Shown piece after piece: positions 11,007 to 22,104 of a DNA stretch of 56,342 nucleotides. A program made the translations under genes and the position numbers. The DNA comes from Catenaria anguillulae PL171 (Eukaryota > Blastocladiomycota > Blastocladiomycetes > Blastocladiales > Catenariaceae). Below the pieces are notes generated by a model. It made no database searches. It had not been told where the DNA came from and was given only the letters and a program-made list of their open reading frames with translations. Location of the stretch: positions 1-56,342 of the forward strand of contig MCFL01000158.1 in NCBI GenBank assembly GCA_002102555.1, given 5' to 3'. Numbering within the stretch: the first letter of the stretch is position 1; each line of letters starts with the position of its first letter.

Positions 11007-11556
11007 TTCAATGGCGACTTGGGTCCACCTTGGTGCCAAGCCAGGCTTGTCCACCCCAGCATTTGGTCTTGGCCTGTCAGCCCAGTGCTTTGCAAACCGG
11101 GTCGCACTACAAGAGTCAAGATCTGCTCCTGTGTCCTTTACCACCGTTCTCTCTTTGACCTTGACCTAATTGTCTCAACACTGCCACCATTCTTTTGTCC
11201 TTCCTTTCTTACCTTGTGTTCCTCCCCCCCCTCCCCCACTTTCAGATGCACCCCCCCCTCCCTCAGTTTGCTTTTTGCCTGCACCCTCCCCATAACCTCC
11301 CCCACATGCACCCATGATGCTGCCCGTATCCTCACCCTAGGCTTCTCATTCGGACCACCTTTAGTTTGAACAATTCTCCTTTCTCCCTCCCCTCCCTTCC
11401 CCACTATTGCCAACCGCTCCTCCCATTGTGTTGTGTGCTTGTTGCTGCCCCCTGGCAGGTGTATTTTGAGTATCTGTTTGAACTTTTCCCCCTCCCTCAT
11501 AGGATGTTCAGATCTGATATGTTCATACAAATACATGCAATGTGGTTAAAAAAAAA

Positions 11557-11862
11557 TCTATTCTCGGACCATTGATTTTCTTTGCATGCTGTTAATACTG
11601 TGCGTCCATGATGTGGATGGGTGTTAATTTTTCGATTTTGGTACTCCTCTTCTGTTTACACCCTCTTTTTCGCTCTCCCTCTTACCTCTCTTTTGACCCC
11701 ATGGCCAAGTGCCCCTACCACCAATCGCTTGCCATTTTCTCTGCTTGCTTTTGTCATCTATTGAGTGTCTTGGATCTGTGACCTTCCTGCTCTTGTACCG
11801 TCTCTCAAGGCTCCTGTGTTGGTTTCAGCTTCAATACATCTGGTAGTGACTTAAAAAGAAAC
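11557..11862 (+). mobile_element. LINE-A 3' UTR fragment, sense orientation
   Basis: Sequence from CCATTGATTTTCTTTGC onward matches the LINE-A 3' UTR at 23800-24095, including the CCCATGGCCAAGTGCCCCTACCACC block, and ends AATACATCTGGTAGTGACTTAAAAAG. It starts with TCTATTCTCGGA, the inverted partner of 4150-4162. With the minus-oriented piece at 4163-7954 it may be the second half of one inverted LINE-A insertion. The Copia element is inserted just beyond its tail. Confidence 0.65.
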
Positions 11863-11867
11863 GATGC

Positions 11868-12164
11868 TGTGGGAAAGTGGAGGATCTGCATGGTCCATTT
11901 CGCGTCGATAGATCGAGAGACCATTGATCCTCACTGTATTGCTCAGGCACCACTCATGGTGGCACGGGAGATGACAGAGTGAGGGACAAGAAAAAAAAGG
12001 AGGATGACGACTAAAAACAATGATAACTTCCCGCACTGGCCATGGGCCCCCGTAACCGACTCTAGGCCGCTCCGGGGGAGCGGCTAGGAGGATCACGCGA
12101 CTTCAACCCCCTGCACTCACAACAAGTCCCATTGTCTTGCTATTTCTGGACCGTATATTTAACA
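11868..12164 (+). repeat. 5' LTR of the Copia element
   Basis: 297 bp, TG...CA termini, about 99% identical by eye to the LTR at 30384-30680. A run of A (AAGAAAAAAAAGG) and a GC-rich palindromic block (CCGCTCCGGGGGAGCGG) lie in its second half; the latter could form a hairpin. GTATATTTAA near the end is TATA-like. Confidence 0.93.
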
Positions 12165-12184
12165 GATTAAGAGTCTCCCAGCTC
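12165..12184 (+). other. Putative primer-binding site of the Copia element
   Basis: Directly after the 5' LTR the sequence reads GATTAAGAGTCTCCCAGC. Its complement, GCTGGGAGACTCTTAATC, resembles the anticodon arm of a tRNA-Lys(CUU) rather than a tRNA 3' end. Priming by an internally cut tRNA is known for Drosophila copia (initiator Met tRNA). The match is imperfect against generic tRNA-Lys and no host tRNA gene is in the window. Confidence 0.4.
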
Positions 12185-12395
12185 AATGCTGCCGCAGAGC
12201 TGAACTGACGAATATTGGTCTGGATGGCATGGATCCTGGGAGAACTGACGTTGCCATTCCCACCGAAACCACGCAACCCACATCGCCTGCCAGTTGCCAC
12301 TCCGCCGAAACCACCCAACCCACATCGCCTGCCGTTGGGCTCCATGATAGCACGCCGCACTTGACCCGCATTGCTGATTCACCATTCATTTCTCG

Positions 12396-12705
12396 GCAGC
12401 TCGTCTGCACCCGCTTTCGCCGCTGTTCAGCTCCTCGCCGTTCAGCACCGCGCGCAGCTCGGCTACACTTGTTTTTGCCGCTGTTCAGCTCCTCGCTGTT
12501 CAGCACCGCGTGCAGCTTGGCTGCACTTGCTTTCGCCGCTACTCAGCTCATCGCTACCCGAATCCACGTGCAGCTCGGCTGCACTTGCTTTCGCCGCTGT
12601 TCAGCTCCTCGCTGTTCAGCACCGCGCGCAGCTCGGCTACACTCGCTTTCGCCGCTACTCAGCTCATCACTACCCGAATCCACGCGCAGCTCGGCTGCAC
12701 CTGTT
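12396..12705. repeat. Minisatellite in the Copia 5' leader, unit about 58 bp
   Basis: About five imperfect tandem units share CAGCTCGGCTGCACTTGC, TTTCGCCGCTGTTCAGCTC and CAGCACCGCGCGCAGCTCGG. Two unit types alternate: one with GCTGTTCAGCACCGCG, the other with TACTCAGCTCATCRCTACC. The array keeps long open frames in more than one phase because the unit lacks stops, so coding cannot be inferred. It lies between the 5' LTR and the gag-like region. Confidence 0.75.
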
Positions 12706-13926
12706 TGTTTTTTTTTTCCTTGCCCCCGTTTAGACACTTGCCGTCCAGCACCATGCGCAACCCCGTTCACCGCCAACCTTACTGCAACCAAAGGTTGGAC
12801 TGCTTGACACTCACGCTACGCACTAATGACACCCACACAGCTGGCTTGTGTACTACCTGCCGCTGTTCCATGAGACTGGGCGTCCCAGTTTCGCGCTGAC
12901 TGACCCTGAATGTGCCACGCTGACTGCCCCCTTCCTACTCTTGCCCGTCGCTGCTCTGTTTATTGTTGCATAATGATATCGCTGTTCAGTTCATCGTCGC
13001 ATAATGATATACACTTCAAAGTAAACCCGTTGCTTGACTGTTCCCATCGCCCCCTTCCATCGCATTCTGCTGCTGCTGTCCCCTTGGCGAGACGGGGATA
13101 CGGTCACACGTGGCGATTGCCCTGCTTGGCAGACTGCGGGCCGCCGATCCCCCTAACTCCACCAAAGCAGAGGGCGTCCCCACGGTGAGACGCGCTGGAG
13201 ACATTGCACATGTCAGTCTACTGTGATACTACACCTGCCGCTGTACCTTACCAGCAATCACCACTGCACCATGGCATCTGCTCCGCCCCCCGCTGACCCT
13301 GACTACAAGGCCCTGCGCTCGGCCTACAACAAAGCCGGCGCTCTGATCAACGCGACCGCCAAATTTGCTACCGCCAAGTACCACTCGAGAGAGACTCTGC
13401 TGGGGGATGACCTCCTCACTGATGAAGTCCTCGAGTGGATCACTGACCACTACGGCGTCACCGGCAACGACCTGACGGTTGCACAGACCAGCGCCTACTT
13501 TATGGCCTGGGAGCTACGTGGCCTTATCGACAAGGTTGGCATGCCTGTCCGCATTGACCATTATGACACCAAACTCCCACCTGTCGTGCTACCCTCGCAA
13601 GCGATCACGCCCTGGGTTGAGGCTGCGGCCGTCCATTCCTTCCATCCTGACCCCGACTGCATCGATCTCAATTCGCTGAGATGCTTGTGGCAGTGTGTGG
13701 ATCCCGCCAAGGCGCTGCCGTTCATCCGCAAGCACAACTTGAAGATGCCAGTGGTTTTGGCATAGTGGCAACACTCCCGCCTTGCAAGGCGAAGGTCGTG
13801 GGTTCGAACCCCACCCAAGTCATCTGGTGCACATGTGGTTGCTTGGTCTCTGCTCCACATTGCCTCCTTCTGTCCCTGGCCTCCTGGCCCCTGCACCTGC
13901 ATTGCTTGCATTCTTGCTTTGCCCAC

Positions 13927-15271
13927 AGATACAATCCCGCATCGATTTGTACTGGCATATGCTCAAGTTGGTTGGGCAGCCTGACCTGGTGGTGTTTGAC
14001 AGGGCCATTTGCAATGGTCGCAAGGCATCAGCCATGTCCGCGTCGTTTGCCGACGACGCATCAGTCACATTCCGCGTCAAGGTTTTGACGAGTCGCCTGC
14101 CAACTCGCGCTCAACTCCACAAGTATTGGCCAGAGCAGGTGCCGTCCCCAAATTGTGTGCTCTGCGGTGCTCTCGACGATCAACAACATTGGCTCAGGTG
14201 TCGCACACTTGCCAACATACTCTGGACGTGCCAGTTGGATGTGCACGAACAAGTTGTGGAGCTGCTACGGCGTCGCAGGATGACGGCACACCAAGCAGCA
14301 GCAAAGACACTCGTCGAGCGGCTAATGGATCCAACCAAGTTACGGGCAACTGCAGCGTGCGTAGTCGAGGTGCGCCTGCAACAACAATTTCCCAACCTCA
14401 TATCTATCCTCTCGCGAATTGTCTCAATTGCTTCCACGACCATCCAAACTGTGCTGTGGAAGGAGCGTTGCAGGCTCGTTGGACTGATCGAGTGACGCAT
14501 GCCAGAAAACCTGCTTGCGGCCTGACAGCCCTGTCAATGTCCCCACTGTCGGGAGGCACGCGCCCCAGTGGCCCAGCAGCCGCCCATGAACCTTGCGCTC
14601 GTTGCCGCGCATCACATCTACGAGTGCCATGCTGGCTGCCCACCCCTCGTTGGCTCCTCATCAGCCTCGCATGCACCGGTTTCCTTTGGCGAATGGCGGT
14701 TCCACAGCACCTTCCCAGGGCTCTCAACCCCCAGGTTTGGATTTGGACACTCACGGCAACGCTTTGCTACCCGTGTCGGGGTACAGTCGGGTACACATTC
14801 TGTTTTTGTCCCCTTGCTTTCTCCAACTGCTGCCTCTGCGCGTATGGTGTAACCTTCCCTTGTCCTCGTATGCTCACCGTTGTTTTGACTCTGCTTCCCT
14901 TTATTTGACTTCAGACTTTCTTGGTTCTCTGTTGCATGTTGTTCATTTTGTGCATCCGTGATGTGGTTGAATGTTACCTCAGACCCTGTTACTTTCCGTC
15001 TGCTTACTTCTTCTTCTTCTTCTTCTTCTCCTCTCTCTCTCTCTCACTCTCTCTCTCTCTTTCTCTCTTTGTCTCTCTCTTCTCTACCTTACCCTCTCTG
15101 TTGTCCCCATGGCCAAGTGCCCCTACCACCAATTGCTTGCCATTTTCTCTGCTTGCTCTTGTCATCTGTTGAGTGTCTTGGATCTGTGACCTTCCTGCTC
15201 TTGTACCTTCTCTCAAGACTTCTGTGTTGGTTTTCAGCTTCAATACATGTGGTAGTGATCCAAAAAAAAAA
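13927..15271 (+). mobile_element. LINE-A copy, 5'-truncated, inside the family-1 SINE
   Basis: Bounded by the perfect 19-bp duplication GCATTCTTGCTTTGCCCAC (13908-13926, 15272-15290). It starts in ORF2 after the RNase H domain (QSRIDLYWHMLKLVGQPDL) and has one frame to 14495 through the zinc motif CVLCGALDDQQHWLRC to KERCRLVGLIE, then drifts. The 3' UTR holds a long CT microsatellite (15009-15083) and ends CAATACATGTGGTAGTGATCC plus A-run. The host SINE and this copy give a clear time order: Copia, then SINE, then LINE-A. Confidence 0.9.
15009..15083 (+). repeat. TTC/CT microsatellite in LINE-A 3' UTR
   Basis: TTCTTC repeats followed by long CT repeats. The same microsatellite occurs at the same place in the LINE-A fragment at 29182-29501 (29214-29312), and as short AG runs in the minus copy near 19300-19355, so it is a built-in part of one LINE-A subfamily. 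Length differs between copies. The LINE-A copy ending at 24095 lacks it. Confidence 0.8.
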
Positions 15272-16856
15272 GCATTCTTGCTTTGCCCACCCTCTGTTGG
15301 TGGTTGTACAAGACTGGAATCAAGCCAAAGGTCCAAGGCCCCAAGCAAGTACCCAAGTGCCAAGTGACCAAGTCCAAGGAGTTGTGTGTTTTTGTGTATG
15401 AGCTTGTGTCTTTGTGTATCAATGGTCTATCTCCCTCAGTACATAGGCTGCTTGTATTTAAAAAAAAAGCACAACTTGAAGATCACGCCGCACCTCTTCT
15501 TGAGCTACCGTGTTGCATTCATGGACTCGCCGCTGTGGACCGCTGCTGATGCTGGTACGCCTGCTGTTTTCGGAAGCGGGCGGGCTACATATGGAACAAC
15601 CACTGACGCCCACCACAATCCGGTCACTGTATTGCCCCTTGCTCAAACAGCCACGACCCGCACTCGCAACCCGGTACCATCCAATGGTGAGCCGCATACG
15701 GCTGTCACCCGTGGCCGTGGGCCTGCAGCTCCTGGTGGTGGGCCACAGACTGATTCAGATGAGGAAGCCCTGCAAGACGGTACCCTGTCACATACTGTCT
15801 GACACGACCTTCTGCATGCCGTGGCAATTGGGTGAGTGCTCACACACACCCCACCTGTTTCGCTATTTGCCTGCCATTACCATAGGTAAGACTGCCAAAT
15901 CCACGCCCCATCCCTGCAAACGTAACGCGTCGCCCGGTGACGGACCCGTCGATCCCCAGGTGCATTTGGCCGATGCGGTGAAGGAACTGATCGAGGTCCA
16001 GGAGCGCCGTAAGCGCATCCGCCTTGAGACAGAGGAGGCACAAGGCACACTCGATGACCTGCGCAGTCAGATCGCCAAAGAAAAAGCTGCGCTTGCCGAA
16101 GAGGAAGCGGTGCTGCTGGCGCTCAGAGCTCGAACGGCCGCCATTTCCGCGGGCGCCGAATTCCTGCCGCGGGGAACCGCAGGCGTTACCCCATTGCCCG
16201 ACACCCATGCACCCGAGGGAGAAGGCACTGCGGCTGCCAGCAAAGCCCCCGCCAACGGCGCCCCTACCCTGCCGCCTGCCACCCAGGCCGTCACGGCTGC
16301 CGCAGGTACGCTTGAGGCCCTGAACCCCGAGTTGCAGGCCAAGGTGCTGAAAGCGCGCGCCAAAGAACTGGCGCTGCAGATGGTGCCCCGCGCGGATGTC
16401 GTCAAGGCCGCGGTATTCCCCAGCATCGACTACGCCATGGCAACGCCGGTCACCTGGACCCACTGGTTGGAGGAGGTCCTTGAGATTTGCAAGCAGGTCC
16501 GTTGCCATGAGCTGGCGAGCATGGGCCACGAGGATTGGGCGAAGAAGTACCTCGGCGCGCATGCTGACGGGTCCATGGCTGCCCCATTCAGCTCGTTCCT
16601 GGTCGCGGCTCCCACAAGGCCTTTTTTTTGAATCACTACTACATGTATTGAGGGCTGCAACCAACTTTGATGCTTAAAGGGGATGAAAGCAAGAAGGAGG
16701 AGACCAAAACACAACCACCACAAAATGGGTGACACAAGCAAGCAGGGGAAAGGGCAGGCAAGTGATAGTAGGGGCCGCAATCAGCCATGGGGAGGGGCGG
16801 GGAAGGAGGGTGAGGGGCAAAAGGGGAGAAACCACAAAACCACTCAGCCAAGGGCA

Positions 16857-17412
16857 TCAAGGCCCTGACTCCTGCAGCGACTTATCAATGAGCTTCAAAC
16901 ATTTGAACCCTAAGGTCAGCTGAGTAAGTTTCTTCTCAGCGTGCTCAAAACGCTCCTCCAGGCTCACGAGCGTTCTCTGCAGGTCATCCAGGGCACCATC
17001 AGTTGCCTTGAGATCATGGGTCATGTCAGTGTAGCAGCGATGGACAGTGTCCCACACCACCGCAGTCACATCAACCAGATCCTGCCTCAACTTGTCCTGC
17101 TCCAACTTGATTGCTGCAAGCAACGCATCTTGTTGAGCACAGAACTTGTTGAGTTGATCCTGCATGGCCGAGATGGTGCTGGACAGACCCGCCACCTCAG
17201 CACGCAAATCCTTGTCCACCTTGTCGATAGCCTGCTTGGCCGCATCAGCATAGCTGACACCACCAGTACTTGTTGGAGGGACGAGGGCAGGCAATCAACC
17301 CGGGAGAGAGACCCTGGTAGAAACTGGCTTGGACGGGCAAGCCAACTTGTAGTGGCCCAACTCGCCACACTGGTAGCAAAGTCGAGCAGAACCAGCGGCA
17401 AAACACAAATCA
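16857..17412 (-). pseudogene. ORF1 of ORF1-only element copy ii, C-terminal part
   Basis: Across the LINE-A insertion the same protein resumes with one zinc knuckle, CYQCGELGHYKLAC, near 17350-17390. A stop lies at about 17295, so this copy is not intact. The downstream frame (17294-16857) is a coiled coil rich in Asp, Leu and Lys (SYADAAKQAIDKVDKDLRAE and onward), matching the C-terminal half of copy i. The knuckle plus coiled-coil arrangement fits an RNA-binding ORF1 protein. Confidence 0.75.
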
Positions 17413-17428
17413 TGACCATTGACCAATA

Positions 17429-19138
17429 CTGCGTCGGTGATCACGGCGTTTGGATTGACAAGGCGGATTCAGCTTCACCGTGGTATACCCCAGGGTGGCG
17501 TTGAATCGCCGTTCCTATGGAACGCATTCTATGACATTCTGCTGTGTGCGGTGGAGGAGAGTTGCGATGGTGTTGAGCTACTAATCAAGGTGCCGGATAC
17601 AGGTGGTGGGAAGCCATTTGGAAGCGTGAAGGTGATTGGCCGTCGGCGATACGTAGCAATTGGGTGTGTAGACGATGCAATCTTCTTCGCCAGGTCGCGC
17701 GAGCTGCTCCAACAGGTCGTGGACTTGGTCTTTTTTTTTTAATACAAGCAGCCTATGTACTGAGGGAGATCTAACCATTGATACACAAAGACACAAGCTC
17801 ACACACACAAACACACAACTCCTTGGTGGACTTGGTCGATGCGTTCAACCTACTCACTCGGATCTGGGCAAATGCAAGCAAAGGCTTTGTACTTGCGTTC
17901 AACACGAGAGACGGTGGAGTGGGGAGTGTGACGTCTAGAGGAGTTGAGGTGCCGCGCGCAGGCCCAGGCGAGATGAAGAGATACCTGGGTGTATTTGTGG
18001 ATGGATCGGGGCCAAGGAAGGCGACGGAAAAAGTGATGAGGGATGCCGTGACAAGTGCGATCAACGTCCTGAGGACGAAACGGGTCCCAGCCAGGATTGT
18101 GGTATACGTGATCAACTCAGCAATCATCCCTGCGGTTGCGTACCGTGCATTCGGTTACGTCCCATCACCGACTTTCCTTGACCAGCTCGACGCGAAGCTC
18201 CGTGCAGTGGTTCGAGCTGCGGCCAGATTGCCATCCAACACACCAGTCTCGATTTTCTATGATGCAGCAACATACGGGCTCGTCTCCATCAAGCACACCA
18301 TCCTTGCAGCTCGAGTCTCGCACCTTCGCTACTGTTTAAGCCAACCCGTGCAAAGCGAGCGCTTTCATGTCGCGTGCACCATGTCCAGCCTTGCCCAACG
18401 CGCAATCCGTTGGTGGGTTAACCCACTCTCGCACCCGCCTTGCCGACTTGCATCGCAAGGACTTCCTGCCTCTCCGCTTCTGAATCTTCTTCCCCTTCTT
18501 TCTCGTTCTCTCACCTCAATTCACCTCGCTGGGCGTGTTGACCCTCTGCGCGTTTGCCCAGTGGATGACATCCCATTGGAAGCCGTTATTCCATCTCCTG
18601 TTCTTCATACTTTGCGTTCCTGTCTCCATGATGCTGGTGTCTGCTCACTTTCTCCCCTCGTTTCCCTTTGTTGTTTTCGTGACCAGGACAGTACTCCAGC
18701 ACGGTATGCAAACGCGTTTGCCTCTATCAGACATCTGCTCGCCAAGAGATGCCCTCGCCGTGGTCGCCTGCACAATGCACTGGTCGCCTTGACCAACGCC
18801 GTGTCTGCCTGGTGCACATCTCTCGGCCCGATCTCTGCTCTGCCGATCCAGCCCTGCCTGGCCCTCACTCCGTTGCACAATGTTGGCCAACTCATGGTTT
18901 TCTTGGGGGAAAACGGGTCGCCAACCTTTGGTGTGTGTGTTGCCGCTGATTCCCGTAACACATTGAACGGACCAATCATCACACTGCGCCACCTCGCAGA
19001 ATGCACTTGCCTAATGCTTGACGCGGGTGTTGTGCCCCCTGACCACACTCTCCTCCATTTATGCCTTGACTGTGGTGATACGGGTAACTGCCAATTGTCG
19101 TCAGCAACGTGTGACGTGCCCGATTGCCTTGTCACCAT
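17429..19138 (+). pseudogene. LINE-A ORF2: reverse transcriptase and thumb region
   Basis: Reverse transcriptase motif B, GIPQGGVESPFLWN, starts near 17482 and motif C is CVDD at 17665-17676, in the context AIGCVDDAIFF. The SINE fragment at 17731-17825 interrupts the frame after LLQQVVDLV; the protein goes on from 17838 (DAFNLLTRIWANASKGFVLAF) through the thumb to 19138. Apart from the SINE, this frame is open over 1.6 kb. Motif A and the endonuclease domain are absent because of 5' truncation. Most LINEs have Y/F-A-D-D at motif C; C-V-D-D keeps the two catalytic aspartates but is unusual. Confidence 0.85.
17731..17825 (-). mobile_element. SINE family-1 3' fragment (95 bp)
   Basis: Minus-oriented: T-run, then ACAAGCAGCCTATGTACTG and the rest of the family-1 SINE tail, stopping after ACAACTCCTTG. 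The 12-bp duplication GTGGACTTGGTC (17719-17730, 17826-17837) proves a genuine insertion rather than a deletion remnant. Severe 5' truncation removed head and body. Confidence 0.85.
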
Positions 19139-20430
19139 TTTTTTTTTTTCCGTCACTACCACATGTATTGAAGCTGAAAAACCAACACAGAAGCCCTGAA
19201 AGAAGACAGGAGCAGGGAGGTCACAGATTCAAACACTCAATGAATGACAAAAGCAAGCAAGGACGGCAAGCAATTGCGGTAGGGGCACTTGGCCATGGGG
19301 ACAAGAGAGAGAGAGAGAGAGTGAGAAAGAAAAGGAGAAGAAGAAGAGGAAGCAAGCAGAGGGAAAGCAACAGGACCCAAGGTCAACGGTCAACCACATC
19401 ACAGATGCAAAGAATACACACCATGAAACAGAAAGTCAGGAAAGTTCAAAGACAAACAAAGGGAAACAGAGTCAAGACAACAGTGAGCAGACGAGGACAA
19501 GGGAAGATTACGCCATAAGCGCAGAGGCAGCAGTTGGAGAAAGCAAGGGAATAAAAACAGAATGTGTACCTGACTGTACCCCGACACAGGTAGCAAAGCG
19601 TTGCCGTGAATGTCCAAACCCGAATCTGGGGGTTGAGAGCCCTGGGAAGGTGCCGTGGAACCGCCATTCGCCAAAGGAAACCGGCGCATGCGAGGCGGCT
19701 GAGGAGCCAACAAGGGGTGGGCAGCCAGCGCGACACTCATAGACGTAATGTGCGGCAACAAGCGCAAGGTCCGTGGTCGGCCGCTGGGTCACCAGGGTGC
19801 GCGCCTCCCGACAGTGGGGACATTGACAGGGCTGTTGGGCCGCAGGCAGGTCTTCTGGCGTGTGTCGCTCGATAGGTCCAACGAGCTTGCAACGCTCCTT
19901 CCACAGCACAGTTTGGATGGTTGTGGAAGCAATTGCGACAATTCGCGCGAGGACGGGTGCGAGGTTGGGAAATTGTTGCCGCAGGCGCACCTCGACTACG
20001 CATGCTGCAGTTGCCCGTAATTTGGCTGGATCCATTAGCCGCTCGACGAGTGTCTTTGCTGCTGCTTGGTGTGCCGTCATCCTGCGACGCCGTAGCAGCT
20101 CCACAACTTGTTCGTGCACATCCAATCGGCATGTCCAGAGTACGTTGACGAGTGCGCGACACCTGAGCCAGTGCTGTTGATCGTCGAGAGCACCGCAGAG
20201 CACACAATTCGGGGACGCCACCCGCCCTGGCCAATATCTGTGGAGTTGAGCGCGGGTTGGCAGGCGACTTGTCAAAACCTTGACGCGGAACGTGACCGAT
20301 GCGTCGTCAGCAAACGATGCAAACATGGCCGATGCCTTGCTACCATTACGAATGGCCCCGTCAAACACCATCAGGTCGGGCTGCCCAACCAACTTGAGCA
20401 TATACGAGTACAAATCGATGCGGGATTGTA
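19139..20430 (-). mobile_element. LINE-A copy, 5'-truncated, minus orientation
   Basis: Perfect 17-bp duplication GATTGCCTTGTCACCAT (19122-19138, 20431-20447). On the minus strand, an ORF2 C-terminal frame runs from 20413 to 19508 (301 residues: FRVKVLTSRLPTRAQLHRYWP, CVLCGALDDQQHWLRC, CQCPHCREARTL, and on to a Phe/Gly-rich end), then the 3' UTR with an AG/CT microsatellite, then TTCAATACATGTGGTAGTGACGG and a run of A at 19139. The frame is open, so this is a recent copy. Confidence 0.88.
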
Positions 20431-20447
20431 GATTGCCTTGTCACCAT

Positions 20448-22104
20448 CCCACTTGCGAACACGTACCCCATCTCAGCCAAGTCTCTCACGAGGCGTCGGG
20501 ACGGTGTGGACGTGTATGTTGTTCTCGCGCCCAACCACGAATTGCCCGAGCACTGCCTGTACATGTCCAGTTTCTTCCCTGGGTATGTGCAAGACGACAT
20601 GGATGTAGACAGCGACGATAGCGACGGTGATGACGACAGCCACCACTCAAGCTCAGCCTACTCAGCTCCACCTCTCGCCAATGTCACGCAACCGCTCACA
20701 ACGCACCATGGCACAATCCTTGACTGTTGGACCGACGGCTCGCTGCAACCCGCTATGGATACGACTGATGCCGTTATGGGACTCGGTGCTCACTGCCCCC
20801 AGCTCGACCTGGAAGTCTTCGGCCGACTGCCGCCCGCTCTGACTAGTTCATCATGCCCTGAGATCGCCGCTGTTATTGCAATCGTTGACAAGCTCCCTGT
20901 CGGATCGCATGCGCGTGTCTTTTCAGACTCGGCTGTCGCCGTGCAGGTTGTTCCCATGTTTCTGGGCCTGCCCGATGCCAAGGCAATTGGGCCACGTCAC
21001 CCATCGCCGCTGCACGACTTGTTACTTGTCCTTCGTGCACTGGTTAAGGAAAAGAGGCTCGTGCTGGATCTCGTGAAGGTCAAGGGCCATGATGGGGATG
21101 CAGGGAACAAGAGGGCTGACGAGCTTGCCCGTTGTGGTGCAAATTGCCGTGAGGTGTACGCCTTTTCGCCACGGTTTCTGGACGCAATTGACTTCGGCGC
21201 GCTGGTGCAGGTAGGTCATGAGCTGGTATACGCACAGGTGGGCCGCGCAATTCGGCGACAAGCACAGATGCAATCCCGCGTCAATTTGTACTCGTATATG
21301 CTCAAGTTGGTTGGGCAGCCTGACCTGATGGTGTTTGACGGGGCCATTCGTAATGGTAGCAAGGCATCGGCCATGTTTGCATCGTTTGCTGACGACGCAT
21401 CGGTCACGTTCCGCGTCAAGGTTTTGACAAGTCGCCTGCCAACCCGCGCTCAACTCCACAGATATTGGCCAGGGCGGGTACCGTCCCCAAATTGTGTGCT
21501 CTGCGGTGCTCTCGACGATCAACAGCATTGGCTCAAGTGTCGCGCACTTGTCAACATACTCTGGACATGCCGATTAGATGTGCATGAGCAAGTCGTGGAG
21601 CTGTTACGGCGTCGCAGGATGACGGCGCACCAAGCGGCAGCAAAGACACTCGTCGAGCGGCTAATGGATCCAGCCAAATTACGGGCAACTGCAGCATGCG
21701 TAGTTGAGGCTCGCCTGCGGCAACAATTTCCCAGCCTCGTGTCTATCCTTGCGCGAATTGTCTCAATTGCTTCCACGACCATCCAAACTGTGCTGTGGAA
21801 GGAGCGTTGCAGGCTCGTTGGACCAATTGAGCGACGCACACCAGAAAATCTGCTTGCGGCCCGACAGCCCTGTCAATGTCCCCACTGTCGGGAGGCACGC
21901 GCCCCAGCGGCCCAGCAGCCACCCATGAACCTTGCGCTCGTTGCCGCACATTACATCTACGAGTGCCACGCTGGCTGCCCACCCCTCGTTGGCTCCTCAT
22001 CAGCCTCGCATGCACCGATTTCCTTTGGCGAATGGCGGTTCCACGGCACCTTCCCAGGGCTCTCAACCCCCAGGTTTGGGTTTGGACACTCACAGCAACG
22101 CTTT
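20448..22104 (+). pseudogene. LINE-A ORF2: RNase H and C-terminal zinc region
   Basis: One frame is open from about 20448 to the insertion at 22105. It shows NHELPEHCLYMSSFFPG, the acidic linker DDMDVDSDDSDGDDD, and RNase H with WTDGS (near 20730), PEIAAV, SDSAVAVQ and VKVKGHDGDAGNKRADELA. Then follow FRVKVLTSRLPTRAQLHRYWP, the zinc motif CVLCGALDDQQHWLKC (near 21495) and a second cysteine cluster CQCPHCREARAP (near 21865). The C-terminal end is cut by the ORF1-only element. Domain order RT-RNase H-CCHC-like fits Tad1/I-type LINEs; clade assignment would need a tree. Confidence 0.85.

Larger units (their letters stand above)
7955..11556 (+). mobile_element. LINE-B copy 1 (5'-truncated), split by LINE-B copy 2
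   Basis: Plus-strand non-LTR retrotransposon of a second family. It starts inside ORF2 just upstream of the RNase H domain (about 7955), continues to 9473, is interrupted by a second LINE-B copy (9474-11006), and resumes at 11007 for its 3' UTR, ending AATACATGCAATGTGGTTA plus an A-run at about 11556. LINE-B resembles LINE-A at protein level in RNase H and the C-terminal cysteine motif, but has its own tail (AATACATGCAAYGTGGTTAA). A target duplication for the outer copy was not found; the left junction abuts inverted LINE-A sequence. Confidence 0.7.
13747..15467 (+). mobile_element. tRNA-derived SINE, family 1, complete, split by a LINE-A insertion
   Basis: The head at 13747-13827 (TTTTGGCATAGTGGCAACAC, GGTTCGAACCCC) and upstream body run to 13926; the rest runs from 15291 to the A-run ending at 15467. 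The sum is about 355 bp, the size of the uninterrupted copy at 25992-26347. The 16-bp duplication AGCACAACTTGAAGAT (13731-13746, 15468-15483) marks its insertion into the Copia gag-like region. Confidence 0.88.
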
